NCBI GenBank assembly: GCA_963693085.1
Contig: OY856414.1
Coordinates: 260,347,001 to 260,411,000, forward strand
Reading direction: 5' to 3'
Source: Alisma plantago-aquatica
Lineage: Eukaryota > Streptophyta > Magnoliopsida > Alismatales > Alismataceae
Length of the DNA stretch: 64,000 bases
How positions within the stretch are numbered: position 1 is the first letter of the stretch; each line of letters opens with the position of its first letter. Below, one piece after another: positions 60,041 to 64,000 of this stretch. A program made the translations under genes and the position numbers. Under the pieces are notes generated by a model, which was not told where the DNA came from, ran no database searches, and worked only from the letters and a program-made list of their open reading frames with translations.

Positions 60041-62400
60041 ACAGCACCTATGCCAATAGTTTTACCTTTGAAACTTTCTTCAAATGTGACCAATGATTTT
60101 ACCTTTTCTCCATGTGTATGAAAATCTTCTTATTTCCGGTCATATGCTTTTTGGGGCAATCTTTATAGGCCATCCAAACCTAAAAAAATAAAAGTTTTGC
60201 TCCCCATATAGTGGTCCTTTTGGTTAGGATTAATCAAATATTTAGAACAATCTAATATGAGGAGTTCATTACAAATCCTGGTCACCAAATTTAGTTGCAA
60301 GAGAATAATTTTATTATTAATACATAGTTCTAACAGAACTACTGTCGATCGAACATATATTTGACTGAAAAAGTTCTCGGTCGAATTCTTTGTCGACCGG
60401 GAGGATTTGCTAATAAAAGTAATTTTGATAGAACTGTCTTTGGTTGAACTTGTCTTTGACTGGAAGAGGTCTCGGTTGAGCATTTCATCGACCAAGATGA
60501 GTTTCTATGCATTTTTAGAAATTTCAAATTTTCTAATGTAAAAATATCATGTCATTATTTTTAGATAACACAATTTATCAATAAAGAATATACAAGTTCA
60601 AGCTTAATTCAGTTGAGATAAGACATTATAAATTTCAAAGTGAAGTTCTAGTCAAATCTCAACTATTATGATCAACATTAAGTTGAGAATTTTGGAACCG
60701 AACCAAGTCAACATCCTTTTTCTTATGTGGATAAGAAAATGAATAATGTACAAGATGTAAACAGTATTGACAGCAAATAGAATCAATTTCATTCATCTTC
60801 TTAGCTAGATTGTTTTTAGGCACATACATGGCTTTGGTTTTGGGTATGTGTGTCCTTCTAGCTCTAGGTTTTTTATAAGATTTATCTTTGGATACATAAC
60901 CTAGTCCTCTCCTCCCAATTTGACCAGAAGAGTCTTTTAGGATTTTATCAAGAATGTCATTTTTTTAAGCTACTAATATCTTTTTTCAACCTGGAAATTT
61001 CATCTATTTTCTTTTTAATGTATAACTTTTCTTGATCTAGATTTGATAACAAACAATCTCTCTCTTTGACAATAACATCATAATCTGAATGAGTACATAG
61101 AATAGGTTGAGTTTGAAGGTCATTTATCTTAGCAAGCAATTCAACCTTACTTAATATTGCAGTCATTAATATATGATTTCAAAGTATCTTTTTCATACAT
61201 AAGACCTTCTTTTTCAAAAGTAAGATCATTCAATTTAGCATACAAATCTTCATTAGTTTTTGTAATCCTTTTTAATTTCCTTTTACAATCAACATACTTA
61301 TCATGTATTTCTTCAATACTAGTGACTAACTCTTTTTTATATTAATCAAGAATACTTACCTCATTTTCTTCTTCATTTCTAGTTGCAATGAAAAAACTTA
61401 CCTTGTCTTCTTTATTCATGATACATTTTGCTTCCTCCTCACTTTTTCTATCATCACTTGAGTCATCCCAAGCTGCTTTGTAGGCTTTTTCTTTCTTCTT
61501 GAGAGAAGATTTTTGTCCCTTCTTGACTATACACACTTATTTTTTAAATGTCCCTTCTTACCACATTCTAAGCACCTAAGCAAACAAGAGGAATAAATAG
61601 AAGAATTTTTGTTAGTTTAAATCTTCTATAGTGCTTACCGTTTACAATGAGTGCCTCCTCTTCCCTATATTATTCACTTATTTCATTACTCTCTTTTGTT
61701 TTTGTCTTAAAATAAATGTCCTTCCTTTTCTCCTTCTTGTGTTTGACTTCCAATATTTCTTCTTCTTCTTCAAGAGTGACCTCATGAGTCTCTAAATTAC
61801 CAATGAGCTGCTCCATCCCCATTGTGGTGAGATCATTAGCTTCTTCAATGGCTGCCACCTTTGGCTTGTATTTTGGAGGCAAAGATCTAAGGTTTTTGGA
61901 CACCTAATCTTCTTCACTTATATACTTTCCTAATGCACTTAAATTGTTAAAAATGGAAGAAAATCTTGCATACATTTCACCAATAAATTCATTAGATTGC
62001 ATTCAAAATTGCTCAAACTTTTGTTTAAGCATATTAATTTTGGTATTTTTACCTTGGGTAGTACCTTCATGTGTTATTGAGAGCTTGTCATATATCGTAA
62101 GCCTTATCATATAAAGATATTCTATTAAACGCACTTACAATAGAAAAATATAATATGCTTACCGCTTTTGCATTTATTTGAACTTGTTTTACCGTATTTG
62201 GATCCCATATTGCATATTATGTTGTGGGAAGCACAAAGGGGTAGACACCATCCTCCATAGCTCTAAGCTAATTCCTTAGAATTAGAATTACATTCTTATT
62301 TTCCAATAGTGTAGTTTCTTCCATCAAATCGTGATGGACATGTCACATGAGTTCCTTTAAGGTTTTGGTTGCTAAGCATGTTGTCCCCCATTCTTTAAGA
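60040..62400 (-). pseudogene. SIRE-like copia gag with protease remnant
   Basis: In minus-strand order the capsid domain spans about 62110-61790 (KINMLKQKFEQF, FSSIFNNLSALGKY, NLRSLPPKYKPKVAAIEEA, MEQLIGNLETHE). A perfect CX2CX4HX4C knuckle, CLECGKKGHLKNKC, is at 61574-61533. An acidic tail (AAWDDSSDD) and a coiled-coil-like stretch (61166-60957) follow, then a Lys-rich tail and a second, damaged knuckle (CQYCLHLVHY) near 60770. The protease start appears as KKHMTGNKK near 60150 and KGKTIGIGAVG near 60070. Several stops and frameshifts separate the blocks, for example the TAG right after the first knuckle. Confidence 0.8.
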
Positions 62401-62425
62401 CCTATTATGTCTCCTTGAAGACCTA

Positions 62426-62436
62426 CTCTGATACCA
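62426..62436 (-). other. Primer-binding site of the SIRE-like element
   Basis: The minus strand reads TGGTATCAGAG, matching the initiator-Met primer site. The adjoining LTR would end at 62439 (minus ...CTTTCA). Confidence 0.75.
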
Positions 62437-62438
62437 AT

Positions 62439-64000
62439 TGAAAGATCTAGAAGGGGTCAATAGATATTTTTTTTCTTCCATAGATATGGGTTCTCTAGAC
62501 CTTGCCCACATATGTAAGTCGATGGGTTTGTTCCTTGAAATTAGTGTTTCCTTTGAGGTGTTAAATTATGGTTTTCCTTGGGTTTTATGGACTGATTTTT
62601 CCCTTATTCACGATCTGATGGTTGGGCCCCTTGTGCCAACTTATGGTGGGTGCCTTAGTTGCTGCTTGGACTTCATTTTTGTGCTTGAACTGATGTCTAG
62701 GTTTCCTCTCACAACTGATGGTTTTGGTGTTCCCTCAAGTGGTTAAATCAATTGTTATAAGTCCTATTAAAAGATGGTTTCCTTGGTCCCTTAAGAGATG
62801 GTTTTGCTGACCTATTTTCCCACCTAGTGAAGACATTTGATGTTCTGACTGGGTCATCATCCAATGGCTTTTCTAGTTCCAAACTCAATGTCTTTTCTGA
62901 CTCAAGGGTCGATGGTTTCTCTGGGTCAACAACCAATGGTTTCCATGGTCTACACTCAATGGTGCACCTAGTTTCTAAGGTCGATGGTTTCACTTGTCAT
63001 TGGTTTCAACCAATGGTTCTTCTAGCTTAATGATCTGATGGTGGTTCCATGGTTTATAATTGATGGTGGACCTCATGTCTACAACCAATGGGCTCTCTAA
63101 GGTCAAAAATCTATGGCACCTTTAAGGTTAACAACTGATGGCCTAAATAGGTCATGTTTGGTGACTTCAAGTTATAACTCGATGGTTTTACTAGACATAT
63201 GGTTCAAGGTTTTACTTGTATTTTATGCTATGCTTTTTCCTATCCAGCATGTGATGGTCTTGATGATGTTCATGATCTGATGGTTGAGCTTCATGCTTCT
63301 AATCTAATATCTATATTTGACTTTATGCATCCATGATCCGATGGGGATGCTATGTACTAGGGTTTAGCTTTGAGTGTTGTATTGAATCACCAATGTAACT
63401 TATCTTATTAAACCTAATCCTAATTCAAGTAAGTGATGATGTTTGATCATACTTAGCTTCCTTCTATGATTAGCATGATGAAGGCATACTCTCTTAATGT
63501 TATTGTAACCCTAATATGTTTCCATATGAACATAATAGCTCTTAATGCAATTTTATGCTATATCTTTGTATGACATGAATGGTGATGGTTTGTTGAGCCT
63601 TGTTATAAGGTGTGGAAGATAAGGATGTTCTTGCAAAGAATGATTTTATGGTCATAGTGTCCTTTGGCATAGAGTGAGCCCTAATGGATGTGTAACCCTC
63701 TACATGATGTGATAAGGATTGGTATCGTGTGATGATGTGATAAGAATTATATCTCATACGTTTTATATCTTCTGGATTGTTTACATGCTTAGATTTTTGT
63801 AGAACTCTTTTAGGGTTTGCCTTTGATTGATGTAGTTAAAAGACACCCAATTGACACTAACTAATCAAGTGAAAACCTAATCATGTAGTTCTGTGCGCTA
63901 TAGAACCATCCAGTGTTAAGACTTGTTGGATGGGGAAATTAAATCTCCTAATGGAGGCTTGGAGAACATATTTTTGAGTATGTGGGTTGCATGAGACTAT
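62439..64000 (-). mobile_element. Presumed 5' LTR of the SIRE-like element, runs to or past the window edge
   Basis: Position next to the primer site makes this the 5' LTR in minus-strand sense. I could not match it to the 3' LTR at 54000-54742, whose corresponding end is missing, and its own outer end is not seen. No gene is supported. Confidence 0.4.
62600..63370. repeat. Degenerate GATGGTT-type motif array
   Basis: Variants of GATGGTTTC, often preceded by GATCT or GTC, occur every 20-50 bases, some in CAATGG form. Examples are near 62610, 62885, 62935, 62985, 63035, 63185 and 63275. There is no constant period, so it is a scattered motif cluster rather than a satellite. Confidence 0.5.

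Larger units (their letters stand above)
53770..62438 (-). mobile_element. SIRE-like Ty1/copia element, internally deleted
   Basis: In minus-strand order: primer site (62436-62426), gag (62400 to about 60750), protease remnant (about 60200-60050), sequence without recognisable integrase or reverse transcriptase, an internal TATA box (56745) with an extra ORF (56600-55231), the purine tract and the 3' LTR. A 1.6-kb solo LTR interrupts it at 56837-58452. SIRE-type assignment rests on the gag sequence, the GGGGAGAT/TGTTGG junction and the extra ORF before the 3' LTR. Confidence 0.7.

Noticed and set aside
62439..64000. Matching 5' LTR for the inverted-repeat LTR at 54000-54742
   Set aside because: I could not see homology between them; the 3' LTR lacks the corresponding end, so the pairing rests on element order only.
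1..64000. CRISPR arrays, operons, ribosomal or transfer RNA genes
   Set aside because: No regularly spaced identical repeats with unique spacers, no cloverleaf-type boxes and no rRNA-like stretches were seen; the content is plant nuclear repeat DNA.

Overview
This window looks like repeat-rich, gene-poor nuclear DNA of a flowering plant. It is AT-rich and I recognise no complete host gene. Almost everything identifiable is an LTR retrotransposon, most of them broken by stops, frameshifts, deletions or later insertions. The plant evidence is the element types: Tekay/Del-like Ty3 chromoviruses with LTRs of about 3 kb, Athila/Tat-like Ty3 elements primed by tRNA-Asp, and SIRE-like and other Ty1/copia elements. 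Species, and even monocot versus eudicot, cannot be read from the sequence.

Layout. 1-2800: minus-strand Athila/Tat-like gag, primer-binding site and LTR. 2950-6010: very decayed plus-strand Ty1/copia gag-pol. 6011-8672: mostly unassigned, with a small tandem repeat and a copia-type primer site. 8673-28008: a compound Tekay-like element, LTR1-internal1-LTR2-internal2-LTR3, with one 5-bp target duplication (CAAAG) at its outer ends only. 28009-35294: low-information DNA with a possible terminal exon, an LTR-like patch and a 1-kb candidate DNA transposon. 35300-48153: an older Tekay-like element whose 5' LTR carries a 2.1-kb copia-type solo LTR (duplication CTAAA). This older element sits in a small minus-strand Athila/Tat-like element (remains at about 34000-35294 and 48154-49889), whose ORF it split near the C terminus. 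49889-53009: LTR-like DNA and a decayed plus-strand Ty3 gag. 53010-62438: a minus-strand SIRE-like copia element with gag, a protease remnant, an extra ORF with its own TATA box, and an LTR forming a 0.75-kb inverted repeat; a 1.6-kb Athila/Tat-type solo LTR (duplication GCCAA) is inserted in it. 62439-64000: LTR-like DNA with a degenerate GATGGTT-type array.

Nothing here forms a host pathway. The relations are nesting and recombination. Three points deserve follow-up: the three-LTR compound element, a chain of small hairpins at the same relative place in the LTRs of both Tekay-like families, and arrays of short family-specific palindromes upstream of TATA boxes in several unrelated LTRs.
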